Assembly (NCBI RefSeq): GCF_036320965.1
Contig: NC_092257.1
Coordinates: 21,512,913-21,576,912 of the forward strand
Length of the DNA stretch: 64,000 nucleotides
Origin: Panulirus ornatus
Taxonomy: Eukaryota; Arthropoda; Malacostraca; Decapoda; Palinuridae
Direction: 5' to 3'
The position numbers and the translations under genes are program-made. How positions within the stretch are numbered: position 1 is the stretch's first letter; the number at the start of each line of letters is the position of its first letter. This document shows, piece by piece, positions 45,258 to 56,998 of the stretch. The notes below the pieces were generated by a model. That model ran no database searches and was not told the DNA's origin. It was given only the letters and a program-made list of their open reading frames with translations.

Positions 45258-48200
45258 ATGTGTAGTCCCCACACGGGACTGGAGGCCTTCTGTAGTCCTC
45301 ACACAGGAGTGGAGACCTTCTGCAGTCCCCACACAGGACTGGAGGCCTTCTGTAGTCCCCGCACGGGACTGGAGGCCTTCTGTAGTCCCCGCACGGGACT
45401 GGAGGCCTTCTGTAGTCCCCACTCAGGACTAGAGGTCTTCTGTATTCTCCACACAAGACTGAAGGCCTTCTGTGGGGCTCTGATATCCCACACACGACTG
45501 GCCTCCTGTGGTCCTACATATGACTAGACGCTTTCTGTAGTCCCAACACAGGACTAGAGGTCCTCTGTAGTCCCCACACGGAACTGAAGGTCTTATTTAG
45601 TCTTCACACAGGACTGGAGTCCTTCTGTAGTCCTCATACGAGACTGGAGACCTTCTGTAGTCCAAACACAGGATTGGACGACTTCTGTAGTCCCCACACA
45701 GGACTCGAGGCCTTCTGTAGTCCCCATACGCTACTGGAGGCCTTCTATAGTCCCCACAAGGGATGGGAGGTCTTCTGTAGTCCCCACACAGGACTGGGGT
45801 CTTTTGTAGTCCCACACAGGACTGGATGTCTTCTGTAGTCCCCACACAGGACTGGAGGCCTTCTGTAGTCCCCACACAGGACTGGAGTCCTTCTGTAGTC
45901 CCCACAGGACTGGAGGCCTTTATAGTCCCCACAAAGGACTGGAGGTCTTCTGTAGTCCCCACACAGGACTGGAGGCCTTCATTTGATCCCAACGGGACAT
46001 CTGGAGTACCGGGGTCTAGTAGTCCCCACACGGACTGGAGGCTTCTGTAGTCCCCACACAGGACTGGAGGCCTTCTGTAGTCCCCATACGCTATGAGGCC
46101 TTCCGATATAGCCCACCACAAGGACTGGGAGGTCTTCTGTATTCCCCACAGACGAGTTGTATCTCCCACGGATGGAGGCTTTGTAGTCCCACACAGGACT
46201 GGAGGTCTTCTTTAGTCCCCACACAGGAATCGAGGACTTTTGTAGTCCGTACTCAAGACTCAAGGTCTTCTGTAGTCCCCACACAGGACTGGAGTTTTCT
46301 GTACTCCCCACACGGGACTCGAGGCCTTTTCTAGTATCCACACAGGACTGGAGACCTTCTATAGTCCCCACATGGGACTTAAGGCCTTCTTTAGTCCCCA
46401 CACAGGACTGGAGGCCTTCTATTTTCCCCACACACGATTGGAGATCTTCTGTAGTCCCCACACAAGACTGGAGGCCTTCTGTGGTCCCCGCACATGATTA
46501 GAGGCCTTTTGTAGTCCCAATACAGGACTATAGGCCTTCTGTAGTCCCCACACGGGACTTAAGGCCTTTTGTTGTCCTCACACAGGACTGTAGGGTTTCT
46601 GTATTTCCCACACAGGACTTAAGGCCTTCTGTGGTCCCCATGCAGGCTTGAGGCCTCCTGTATTCCCCACACAGGACTGGAGGTCTTCTTTAGTCCCCAC
46701 ACAGGACTGGAGATCTTCTGTAGTCCCCATCACAGGACCTGGAGGCCTTCTGTAGTCCCCCACCACAGGACTGGAGTACCTTCTGTAGCCCCACACGGAC
46801 TGGAGGACCTTCTGTAGTCCCCACACAGGACTGGGAGACCTTCTGTAGTCCCACACAGGACTGGAGACGTCTGTAGTCCCCACACAGGACTGGAGACCAT
46901 TCTGTAGTCCCCACACAGGACTGGAGACCTTCTGTAGTCCCCACACAGGACTGGAGGCCTTCTGTAGTCCCCACACAGGACTGGAGACTTCTGTAGTCCC
47001 CACACCGGACTGGAGAGCCTTCTGTAGTCCCCACACAGACTGGAGACCTTCTGTAGTCCCCACACAGGACTGAAGGCCTTCTGTAGTCCCCACACAGGAC
47101 TGGAGGCCTTCTGTATCCCCCACACGGGACTGGAGAGCCGTCTGTAGTCCCCACACGGGACTGGAGGCCTTCTGTAGTCCCCAATCAAGACTGGAGTCCT
47201 GTTATTCCCACACGGGACTCGAGACCTTCTGTAGTCCACACATAGGACTGGAGGTCTACTGTAGTCCCCACACAGGACTGGAGTCCTTCCGTAGTCCTTA
47301 CACATGACTGGAGGCCTTCTGTAGTCTCCGCATTGGACTGGAGGCCTTCTGTAGTCCCCACAAGGGACTCGAGGCCTTCTGTAATCCCCACAGAGGATTT
47401 GAGGCCTTATATAGTCCCCACACGGGACTGGAGGCCTTTTGCAGTCCCCACACATTACTGGCGGTCTTTTGTGGTCCCCCTACAGGGCGGGAGCCATTCT
47501 TTAGTCCCCACATAGGACTAGAGGCCTTCTGTAGTCCCCACACGGGACTGGAGGCTTTCTGTAGTCCCCTCTCAGAGTTGGAGTCCCTCTGTAGTCTCCA
47601 CACGGGACTGGAGACCTTCCGTAGTCCCTACACAGGATTGGAGGTCTTTTGTAGTCCCCACACAGGACTAGAGTCCTTCTGTAGTCCTAACACAAGACTG
47701 GAGGCCTTCTGTAGTCCCGGCATAGGACTGGAAGCTTTCTGTAGTCCCCGCAGGGGACGCGAGGCCTTCGGTAATCCCCACACACGACTGGAGGCCCTCT
47801 ATAGTCCCCACACGGGACTAGAGGCCTTCTTTTGTCCCCACACAGGACTGGACGCCTTTTATTTTCCCCACACACGACTGGAGGCCTTCTGTAGTTCCCA
47901 CACGGGACTGGAGGCCTTCTGTAGTTCCAACACAGGACTGCAGGTCTTTTGTGGTCCCCCCACAGGACTGGAGGCATTCTGTAGTCCCCCACACAGGACT
48001 AGAAACCTTCTGTAGTCCCCACACGGGACTGGAGGCCTTTTATAGTCCCCACACAGGATTGGAGTCCTTATGTAGTCGCCACACGGGACAGGAGGCCTTC
48101 TGCAGTCCCCACACAGCACTGGAGGTCTTTTGTTATCCCCATACAGGATGGGAGGCCTTCTGTAGTCCCCACACAGGACTGGAGGATTTCTGTAATCCCC

Positions 48201-50873
48201 ACACAGGTTTCGAGGCATTTTATGTCTCCACACAGGACTGGAGACCTTCTATAGTCCCCAAACGGGACTGGAGGCCTTCTGTAGTCCCCACACAGGCCTG
48301 GAGGCCTTCTACTTTCCCCACACAGGACTGGAGGTCTTCTGTAGTCCCCACACAGTACTGGAGGCCTTCTGGGGTCCCCACACAGGATTGGAGGCCTTTT
48401 GTAGTCCCCAAACGGCTGCAGGCTTTCTTTAGTCCCTACACAGTGCCAGAGGCCTTCTGTAGTCCCGACACAGGACTAGAGGAATTCTGTAGTCCCCACA
48501 CGGAACTGGAGGCCTTTTGTAGTCCCCACTTAGGATTGAAGTTCTGTAGTCCCCACACGGGACTGGAAACCTATAGTCCCCACACAAGACTGGAGATCTG
48601 TAGTCCCCACACAGGACTGGAGTCCTTCCGTAGTCCCCACACAGGACTGGAGGCCTCCTGTAGTCCCCGCATATGACTGGAGGCCTTTTGTATTCCCGAC
48701 AAGGGACTCGAGGCTTTCTGTAATCCCCACACAGGACTGTAGGCCTTATGTAGTCCCCACACGGGACTGGAGGTCTTTTGTGGTCCCCTACAGAGCTGGA
48801 GGCATTCTTTAGTCCCCACACAGGACTAGATGCCTTCTGTAGTCCCTACACAGGAGACTTTCGGTAGTCCCCACTCAGGACTTGAGTCCTGTAGTCCCAC
48901 ACGGGACTGGAGACCTGTAGGCCCCACACGACTGTAGTTCACCACACGGGATTGCAGGCCTTCTGTTGTCCCCACATAGGACTGGAGGCCTTTTATAGTC
49001 CCCACACATTACTGGAGACCTTCTGTGGTCCCCACACAGGATTGGAGGCCGTCTGTACTCCCCACATAGAACTGGAGACCTTCTGTAGTCCTCACACGTG
49101 CTTTGAGTCCTTCTGTAGTCCCCACATAGGACTGGAGGTCTTCTGTAGTCCCTGTACGGGACTAGAGGTCTTCTGTAGTCCCTACACGGGAGTGGAGGCA
49201 TTTTGTAATCCCTACACAGGACTGGAGACCTCCTGTAGTCCCCGCACAGGACTGAAGGCCTTCTGTAGTCCCTACACAGGACTGGAGTCCTTCTGTAGTT
49301 CCCACATAGGACTGGAGGTCTTCTGTATTCCCCACACAGGACTAGAGGTCTTTCGAAGTCCCCACACAGGACTAGAGGCCTTGTGTGGTCCCCACACAGG
49401 ATTGGAGGCCTTCTATAGTCCCTATACAGGATTGGAGGCCTTTTGTAGTCCCTCACGGGACTGGAGGCCTTCTGTAGTCCCCACATAGAACTGCAGGCCT
49501 TTTGTTGTCCCCACACGGGACTTTTGTAGTCCCCACATGGGACTGGATGCCTTCTATAGTCCCCACACAGGACTGGAGACCTTCTGTACCCCTCACACAG
49601 TAGTGGAGGTCTTCTGTAGTCCCTCCACAGGACTGGAAGCCTTCTGTAGTCCCCACATTAAACTAGAGGCCTTCTGTAGTCCCCACACGGGACTTGAGTC
49701 CTTCTGTAGTTCCCGAATAGGGCTGGAGGTCTTTTGTAGTCCCCACACGTGACAGTAGGCCTTCTGTAGTCCCCACACGGGACTGGAGGCGTTCAGTAGT
49801 CCCCAAATGGGATTGGAGGCCTTCTGTAATCCCCACGCAGGACTGGAGTCCTTCCGTAGTCCCCACGCAGGACTGGAATCCTTCTGTAGTCCCTACACAG
49901 GACTAGAAGGCTTCTGTAGTACCCATACGGGACTGAAGGCTTTCTGTAGTCGAGTCCTTTTGTAGTCCCCACACGGGATTGGAGGCCTTCTGTAGTCCCC
50001 ACACAGGACTGGATGTCTTCTGTAGTACCCACACAGGACTAGAGGTCATCTGTAGTCCCCACACGGGACGTGAGTTCTTTTGTAGTCCCACATAGGACTG
50101 GAGGTCTTCTGTAGTCCCCACACAGGACTGGAAGCCTTCTGTAGTCCCCACACAGGACTAGAGGTCATCTGTAGTCCCTACACAGGACTGGAAGCCTTCT
50201 GTAATTCCCACATAGAACTGGAGGCCTTCTGTAGTCCCCACATGGGACTGTAGGTCTTCTATTGTCCCCACATAGGACTGTAGGTCTTCTGTATTCCCCA
50301 CACAGGACTGGAGGCCTTCTGTAGTCCCCAGACAGGACTAGAGTTCTTCTGTATTCCCCACACGGGACTGGAGGCCTTCTATTGTCCCCACATAGGACTG
50401 TAGGTCTTCTATATTCACCTCACGACTGGGGACTTTTGTAGTCCCAACGCGTGACTGGAGGCCATCTGTATTCCCAACATAGGACTGGAGGCCTTCTGTA
50501 GTCCCCATATAGGACTGAAGGTTATCTGTAGTTCCCACATGGGACTGGAGGCCTTCTGTAGTCCCCACACAGTGCTGGAAGTCTCATGTAGTCCCCACGC
50601 AGAACTGGAGGTCTTCTGTAGTCCCCACACGGGACTGGAGGCCTCCTGTATTCCCCACACGGGATGGAGGCCCTCTGTTGTCCCCATACCGGACTGGAAA
50701 CCTTCTATATTCCCCACACAGGACGAGAACCCTGATGTAGTCCCCACACAGGACTGGAGGCCTTTTGTAGTCCCCACAAAGGATTGGAGCCCTTCTGTAG
50801 TCCCTACACAGGACTCTAGATCTTCTGTAGTCCCCATACAGGACTGGAGGCCTTCTGTAGTCCCCACACAGGT
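45258..50873. repeat. 30-bp satellite, ~187 copies (5.6 kb)
   Basis: Largest array here. Unit of 30 bp with core GTAGTCCCCACACAGGACTG then GAGGCCTTCT. Each unit contains AGTCC (7 nt) GGACT, a 5-bp stem hairpin, and AGGCCT. Units are more diverged (mutations, small indels) than in other arrays, especially at 45980-46180 and 48540-48960, suggesting an older array. Many forward (SPHTGLEAFC) and reverse frames are open because 30 is a multiple of three; none is accepted as a gene. The right end is joined directly to a Penelope-like RT fragment at ~50874. Confidence 0.95.
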
Positions 50874-51500
50874 AAAACATTGGAATTTTTACAAGGTCTT
50901 GTGTAAACACAGCCCACAGAATTTTCTGGTGAGTTTTTGATTAAGATAGTATCATTGTTGCTGAAGGCAACATTTACATTAGCGGATTTAAGCAACATGG
51001 GAAATAAAGTAAGATTATCATTAAAAGGGAGAACTAAAAGATTTTTGGTATCAAGGGGAGGTTTAGGTTCAACTCTAAATTATTTCTTTGCCAACTTAAG
51101 GGTTTTATCAATGAAAGATCTAGGGTACTTTAACTTAGATCCAATAGAATATATCTTCTCAAACTCATCATCAATAAACTCTGGACTGCAAATGCGTAAT
51201 GCCCTAAGGAACATAGATTGAAATAATAATCTCTGTCGTGTTGAGATGAGTCATGATAGGTTTTCTGTATATGTTAAACTTAAACTTGTTTACATCCCTA
51301 TGGATGTAAAAATTGTAACATACCATTATTTTTATTTTCTACAGTAAATTTGATGGAAGGCACTAAATTGTTAAGTGAAGGGAGAAATGTTTGTAAATTT
51401 TCATTAGTTGGCCAAACACAAAGAAACATCATCTAAATACCTAAACCAAATTGCAGTAAAGGATAAGATATCCTTTAGTAATTTTGTGAAAGAGGGTTAC
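50874..51500 (-). mobile_element. Penelope-like element, reverse transcriptase fragment
   Basis: Minus-strand reverse transcriptase of a Penelope-like element. Reading from 51500 leftwards: the catalytic motif FRYLDDV (~51445) followed after a 1-nt slip by CVWPTNENLQTFLPSLNN and VPSIKFTVENK; NIYRKPIMT; then after a slip ALRICSPEFIDDEFEKIYS, IGSKLKYPRSFIDKTLKLAKK, and finally ANVNVAFSNNDTILIKNSPE and NSVGCVYTRPCKN, the linker that normally precedes a GIY-YIG endonuclease. The endonuclease is absent: the copy ends where the 30-bp satellite begins. Frameshifts and stops make it non-functional. Family recognition rests on this motif order. Confidence 0.85.
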
Positions 51501-51512
51501 TGGGTATGCGTT

Positions 51513-51523
<11 letters not shown>

Positions 51524-51566
<43 letters not shown>
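51524..51566. repeat. (GT)n microsatellite
   Basis: GT tract between the Penelope-like fragment and an old LINE copy. Confidence 0.97.
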
Positions 51567-51567
<1 letters not shown>

Positions 51568-52270
51568 AGGGAATGGAATCCCTTAGACACCTGGGAGTGA
51601 AAATAGAAGCGGATGGAACCTTGAGAGCTGAAGTAAGTCATAGGATGGGTAAGAGGCCAAGGTCCTGGAAGCACTGAGCTATGTGTGGCAAGGGACATCA
51701 TTCTAAGAGGGCATGTTTGATGATATGGTCACCCCGACGGTGATGCATGGATGCGAGGCAGGGATCACGGATGACGACAGTGTACGGAGGAGGATGAATG
51801 TGTTGGGAATCAAATGTCTCAGGGCAATATGTGATGTGAGAAGGGTTGGTCTCGAGTAAATAATGATAAGGTTAAAGAGATGTGTGGTATTAAGGAGAGT
51901 GTGGTTGAGAGAGTTGAAGAGGGTGTGCTGAAATGGTTTGGGCATATGGAGAGGATGAGTGAGGAGAGGTTGACAAAAGGGATATACGTGTGTGAAGTGA
52001 AGGAACAAAGAAATGGAAGAGCCGGAGCTGGAGATGAAAGGAGGATGGAGTGAAATATATGCTCTGGATCATCAGGGCATGAACATGGAGGAGGGTGAAG
52101 AGCGTGCATGGAATAGAATGAACCGAAACGACGCGGTATATAGGGGACGACGTAATGTCATTGGACTGAACGAAATCATATGCACAGGTCAGAGGAAACC
52201 ACTTGTAGATCTGTGGGGTCTTGACTGTGGATAGAGGGGGCTCTGGCCTCGGTGCATCAGACACGGCAGC
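51567..52270 (+). mobile_element. Old, diverged RTE-like LINE (C-terminus and 3' UTR)
   Basis: Forward remnant starting at SLRHLGVKIEADGTLRAEVS (51550-51650), continuing with counterparts of MHGCEAGI, VLKWFGHMERMSEERLTK (~51940), EGEERAWNRMNRNDAVYRGR (~52100) and the start of the 3' UTR (~52150-52270). Many substitutions; it is an older lineage than L4-L11. Confidence 0.85.
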
Positions 52271-52712
52271 TACAGAGCAGGTGTGAGACATATGCCAGTC
52301 CTCTGTGTCTGGCGCTCGCTCGCTACGCGGGGAAATGACGAGCCAAGTTCACACACCAAGGACCCGCCCTTATGGACTGAGCAGCGACCGTAATCAGGGC
52401 ATAAATCATCAACGCGTCCCCATAAATCGCCGGGATAAATCAATAAATCACGTCGATAAACGTACGAATCTATAAAGAGGTCCATAAATCACCAAAGATG
52501 AACGTATATTACAGTTCGCATCGCCAGCAGGGTCGTATGGTGGCCCGCTCGCCTCACTGCCTTCGTCCCCTGTGTGTCGTGCCGTTCTCAGGGTACGCTG
52601 TACCTGCGCTACGGTACGGTAACGAATATACAGAACACCTGTGGCTCTTTTATAAGGGTCTCAGTGTTCAGCCTCATACAGAGAAGTGCCGTTTGTATGT
52701 TTCAGTGTACAT

Positions 52713-52716
<4 letters not shown>
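52271..52716. other. Unassigned; relic S-element tail
   Basis: CAGTCCTCTGTGTCTGGCGC and GCTCGCTACGCGGGGAAATG at ~52297-52345 resemble the S-element 3' end. ATAAATC words recur at 52400-52500 (ATAAATCATC, ATAAATCGCC, ATAAATCACG). No gene recognised. Confidence 0.5.

Positions 52717-52801
<85 letters not shown>
52717..52801. repeat. (GA)n microsatellite
   Basis: About 85 bp of pure GA. Confidence 0.97.
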
Positions 52802-52918
52802 CTAGGGTGACTGTATGAATGATACATCGTAAGTATATTGTATTTCAAATGTTTCCTGCTGAAAAGGGCTTTTACACAGAGGAACCAACGCTCATAACAT
52901 TTGGTGTTTCTTCACATA
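52802..52918. other. Unassigned spacer
   Basis: Short non-repeat sequence before an (AAT)n tract. Confidence 0.5.
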
Positions 52919-52927
52919 ATAATGATG

Positions 52928-52969
<42 letters not shown>
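52919..52969. repeat. (AAT)n at the 3' border of L8
   Basis: AAT repeat followed by a T-rich stretch joined to the LINE 3' end. Confidence 0.95.
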
Positions 52970-52972
<3 letters not shown>

Positions 52973-52989
52973 TTTTTTTTATTTTTTTT

Positions 52990-53801
52990 TATTATACTTT
53001 GTCGCTGTCTCCCGCGTTTGCGAGGTAGCGCAAGGAAACAGACGAAAGAAATGGCCCAACCCCCCCCCCCCCATACACATGTATATACATACGTCCACAC
53101 ACGCAAATATACATACCTACACAGCTTTCCATGGTTTACCCCAGACGCTTCACATGCCTTGATTCAATCCACTGACAGCACGTCAACCCCGGTATACCAC
53201 ATCGCTCCAATTCACTCTATTCCTTGCCCTCCTTTCACCCTCCTGCATGTTCAGGCCCCGATCACACAAAATCTTTTTCACTCCATCTTTCCACCTCCAA
53301 TTTGGTCTCCCTCTTCTCCTCGTTCCCTCCACCTCCGACACATATATCCTCTTGGTCAATCTTTCCTCACTCATTCTCTCCATGTGACCAAACCATTTCA
53401 AAACACCCTCCTCTGCTCTCTCAACCACGCTCTTTTTATTTCCACACATCTCTCTTACCCTTACGTTACTCACTCGATCAAACCACCTCACACCACACAT
53501 TGTCCTCAAACATCTCATTTCCAGCACATCCATCCTCCTGCGCACAACTCTATCCATAGCCCACGCCTCGCAACCATACAACATTGTTGGAACCACTATT
53601 CCTTCAAACATACCCATTTTTGCTTTCCGAGATAATGTTCTCGACTTCCACACATTCTTCAAGGCCCCCAGAATTTTCGCCCCCTCCCCCACCCTATGAT
53701 CCACTTCCGCTTCCATGGTTCCATCCGCTGCCAGATCCACTCCCAGATATCTAAAACACTTCACTTCCTCCAGTTTTTCTCCATTCAAACTCACCTCCCA
53801 A
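52990..53801 (-). mobile_element. RTE-like LINE, copy L8 (short-UTR subfamily)
   Basis: Reverse copy lying between two (AAT)n tracts. An uninterrupted 203-codon C-terminal frame (53183-53794) carries EEVKCFRYLGVDLAADGTM, ALKNVWKSRTLSRKAKMG, LYGCEAWAMDRVV, KWFGHMERMSEERLTKR and RRRGRPNWRWKDGV. It has the short 3' UTR with a C-run near 53060. It is very close in sequence to L5, L10 and L11. It is 5'-truncated at CTCCCAATAATAAT, where the LINE reads CTCCCAATTG. Confidence 0.92.
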
Positions 53802-53827
53802 TAATAATAATGATAATAATAATAATG

Positions 53828-53885
<58 letters not shown>

Positions 53886-54000
53886 TAATAATAATAATAA
53901 TGATAATATCTCTTATTTTATTATCATTATTATAATTATATTATTATTATCATTATTATTATTATTATCATTATTATTATTATTATTATTATCGTTATTA

Positions 54001-54048
<48 letters not shown>

Positions 54049-54078
54049 GTAGTAGTAGTAGTAGTAGTAGTAGTATTA

Positions 54079-54112
<34 letters not shown>

Positions 54113-54117
54113 CATAC
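53802..54117. repeat. (AAT)n/(ATT)n microsatellite
   Basis: About 315 bp: AAT repeats with ATG variants that switch to ATT/ATC repeats near 53920, plus a (TAG)n block at 54046-54074. The switch makes it a near-inverted repeat. Confidence 0.95.
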
Positions 54118-54120
54118 TAA

Positions 54121-54320
54121 CTCACCTTTCTCACCTGAGCGAGTCAGCGTCTGGAGCAGACGAATGAGCCTTCGTGGGAAAATCCTGATGTGGTTCCTTT
54201 CCTTTCCTCCTCTTTTAGAAAGAGATAATACAAGAGGGGAGGAAGATTCCAGCTCCCTGCTGAACAACTCGGAGGAGATACGTTGGTAAAATATTCTCTC
54301 TCCTGTATTCCGAGGTCTCC
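54121..54320 (-). mobile_element. S element, diverged copy 5
   Basis: Reverse copy, clearly older: top-strand GCGAGTCAGCGTCTGGAGCA, TGAGCCTTCGTGGGAAAATC, CTCCTCTTTTAGAAAGAGAT and GATTCCAGCTCCCTGCTG. Its T-rich part (CTTTTAGAAAG) is closer to the LINE L2 leader than to young S copies. Confidence 0.65.
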
Positions 54321-54660
54321 GTCGTTGTAAGGGTAGTCTGATCGCGAGAAGTGACCAAAGTGTGTTGATATGGTTCGGACATTGGGAGAGGATGAGTGAA
54401 GAGAGATTGACTGAGAGGATCTAGGTGTCGGATGTGGGGGAGGGGAAGGACCGAGATGAAGATGGAAGAATGGGGTGAAAGATGCTTTGAATGATCGGGG
54501 TCCAAACATACAGGAAGGTGAGAGGCGTGCATGGGATAGAACAAGCTAGAGCGTTGTGGTATACAGGGGGCGACGTGCCGTCGGTGGGCTGAACCAGGGC
54601 ATTTATATATATAAGCGATCCGGGGGAAGCTTCCGAGTGGTCTGTGAGACTTGGCTCTGG
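54321..54660 (+). mobile_element. Old, diverged RTE-like LINE fragment
   Basis: Forward remnant of the extreme C-terminus and UTR: counterpart of WFGHWERMSEERLTERI (54370-54420), the RGRDEDGRMG region, then GGTGAGAGGCGTGCATGG and TGAACCAGGGCAT. Confidence 0.75.
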
Positions 54661-54694
54661 ATATGAGGGCCCTGGTGACGGCTTATTACACATG

Positions 54695-54696
<2 letters not shown>

Positions 54697-54760
<64 letters not shown>
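54697..54760. repeat. (GT)n microsatellite
   Basis: Pure GT tract. Confidence 0.97.
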
Positions 54761-54761
<1 letters not shown>

Positions 54762-54817
54762 CTGGGCCTTATTTGCTTCTGAAGACCCTCGTTAAAGTCT
54801 TGTGCCCGTCATCCTGC

Positions 54818-55672
54818 ACAGCAGGCCACCAGCACCTGTAGAGCAGACCACCAGCACCTGTAGAGCAGGCCAGCAGTAACTGTAGAGCAGACCACCAGCA
54901 CCTGTAGAGCAGGCCACCAGCACCTGTAGAGCAGACCACCAGCACCTGTAGAGCAGACCACCAGCACCTGTAGAGCAGACCACCAGCACCTGTAGAGCAG
55001 ACCACCAGCACCTGTAGAGCAGACCACCAGCACCTGTAGAGCAGACCACCAGCACCTGTAGAGCAGACCACCAGCACCTGTAGAGCAGGCCACCAGCGCC
55101 TGTAGAGCAGTCCACCAGCACCTGTAGAACAGACCACCAGCACCTGTAGAGCAGGCCACCAGCACCTGTAGAGCAGGCCACCAGCACCTGTAGAGCAGAC
55201 CACCAGCACCTGTAGAGCAGACCACCAGCACCTGTAGAGCAGACCACCAGCACCTGTAGAGCAGACCACCAGCACCTGTAGCGCAGACCACCAGCACCTG
55301 TAGAGCAGACCACCAGCACCTGTAGAGCAGACCACCAGCACCTGTAGAGCAGACCACCAGCACCTGTAGAACAGACCACCAGCACCTGTAGAGCAGACCA
55401 CCAGCACCTGTAGAGCAGGCCACCAGCACCTGTAGAGCAGACCACCAGCACCTGTAGAGCAGACCACCAGCACCTAGCTGTACAGCAGGCCGCCAGCAGC
55501 TGCGCAGCAGCAGACCACCAGCACCTGTAGAGCAGACCACCAGCACCTAGCTGTACAGCAGGCCGCCAGCAGCTGCGCAGCAGCAGACCACCAGCACCTG
55601 TAGAGCAGACCACCAGCACCTAGCTGTACAGCAGGCCGCCAGCAGCTGCGCAGCAGACAGACCATCATTACC
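54818..55672. repeat. 22-bp satellite, ~35 copies, with a 73-bp higher-order edge
   Basis: Units with core AGCACCTGTAGAGCAGACC then ACC. At the right edge (about 55470-55660) a longer unit of ~73 bp containing CAGCACCTAGCTGTACAGCA and GGCCGCCAGCAGCTGCGC is repeated three times. Reverse frames of 234-275 codons (CWWSALQVLVVCSTGAG type) are open in all three phases and are artefacts. Confidence 0.95.
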
Positions 55673-56433
55673 TGTACAGCAGAACATACCCTGTACAGCA
55701 GAGACCCATCACCAGGCCGGGCTGCTTGAGGTTGGTCGGTAGTGCTGTGGAGGAGCCTCTGGGGACGGGCTGGGAGAGAGAGGGAGGGAGAGGCGGAGGA
55801 GCAGCCAGCCATGGGGCCGGGAGCGGACAGCCGCCCTCCTCCTCCTCCTCCGCCTCCTCCTCCCTCCCTCCCGACCCGCCAACGGCCGCGCGACACGCAC
55901 AATCCGTGTCCGCGTCCCTTGTCGCAATCACCGCTAACGCTCCCCACGGCCTCCCTCTCCTCCCCACACACACACACACACGACCTGGCTCTTGTCCTCC
56001 TCCTCTCTCTCTCCCTCGCCACGCCGATGATCCAGAGCTCGACAGTCAGCGGCGTGAATGGAGCCCATGCGGGAACCCCACGGCGCATGGTGAGGTTTGT
56101 GTCTTGTGCCGCGAGCGTTTGGCGCCTCCCGTTCCAAAACATTCCGCTTGGGGCGTCTGCCTCCGCCGAGCTCAATCTTTTGGGGAATTCTTCATGCGTC
56201 ATGCTCCAGTCGTGAGCTCATGTTGCCCGCTCTGGATATGTTATCCAATGGCATCCAGAAGAAAAGAATTAAATCTTTTTTAAGGTTGCGGGAAGGGAAT
56301 CTCGGCGGCAATGTGATGTATCTGTGTGGACCTGCGAGGATGACTACAGCTGAGGAGCGGACCACGGAACGTGTCGAGGTATGGGAGCTTTGGTTCGTTC
56401 CTGGCGTCCCATTACAACCTCCTTCTCATAAGG

Positions 56434-56436
<3 letters not shown>
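55673..56436. other. CpG-rich unassigned segment
   Basis: About 760 bp of non-repetitive sequence, rich in CpG at 55800-56170, with a (CCT)n run near 55835 and (CA)n at 55966-55981. A 185-codon forward frame (55726-56283) exists but has a low-complexity Ser/Pro part and no domain I know; another frame overlaps it. It could be a CpG-island-like promoter or exon of an unrecognised gene, but there is no positive evidence. Confidence 0.4.

Positions 56437-56486
<50 letters not shown>
56437..56486. repeat. (TA)n at the left border of the tRNA-like inverted repeat
   Basis: Pure TA tract. Confidence 0.97.
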
Positions 56487-56487
<1 letters not shown>

Positions 56488-56488
<1 letters not shown>

Positions 56489-56962
56489 TACAAACCTCCA
56501 ACAGCCAGGATCGAACCCGGGACCCCTGTGCAACAGGCGGGAGCGCTACCGCTGGGCTATGATCACCCCTAATAGGGAAATGACTATTCGAATACTATGT
56601 ACTCGAATACCCTTCGTCTCACGTTGGTGAGCAACGGGGTCTACATCGGTCATTTCCCATCAGGCTCACACAGCCAGCAGATAGCATTCTATGAAGGTGC
56701 GCGTTCCTATGTGCTTTGTTCGTATTCATATACCTTCGCGTTTTACAGTTAGGTTCGGTAAAATGCTATCTGCTGGCTGTGTGAGCCTGATGGGAAATAA
56801 CCGATGTAGACCCCGTTGCTCACCAACGTGAGACGAAAGGTATTCGAGTACATAGTATTCGAATAATCATTTCCCTATTAGGGGCGATCATAGCCTAGCA
56901 GTAGCGCTCCCGCCTGTTGCACAGGGGTCCCGGGTTCGATCCTGGCTGTTGGAGGTTTGTAT
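56488..56962. mobile_element. Inverted repeat with tRNA-like boxes (201-bp arms)
   Basis: Arms 56488-56688 and 56762-56962 are inverted copies with about seven differences; the spacer is 73 bp. Near each outer end is a tRNA-like segment. On the minus strand of the left arm the A box is TAGCCCAGCGGT (56544-56559 region) and the B box GGTTCGATCCT (56507-56517); the right arm has TAGCCTAGCAGT (56891) and the same B box (56932-56942). A possible anticodon loop GTTGCAC would read TGC (Ala). The rest of each arm is unrelated to tRNA (ATTCGAATACTATGTACTCG, CAACGGGGTCTACATCGG). I infer two inverted copies of a tRNA-derived SINE or a foldback element. Confidence 0.8.
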
Positions 56963-56995
56963 CTTCTATGAAGGTGCGCGTTCATATGCACTTTG

Positions 56996-56998
<3 letters not shown>

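Noticed and set aside
45258..50873. Regular ~30-bp repeats, considered as a CRISPR array
   Set aside because: Units are directly adjacent with no unique spacers, the context is eukaryotic, and no cas genes exist.
50937..51221. 94-codon forward frame
   Set aside because: It is the antisense shadow of the Penelope-like RT, whose motifs read on the reverse strand.
55726..56283. 185-codon forward frame as a protein-coding gene
   Set aside because: Low-complexity Ser/Pro region, overlapping open frames in other phases, no recognisable domain or splice evidence.
56880..56950. tRNA gene (A and B boxes, Ala-like loop)
   Set aside because: The acceptor stem does not close, the A box of this arm is altered, and the unit is part of an inverted repeat with non-tRNA sequence; it is tRNA-derived rather than a functional gene.
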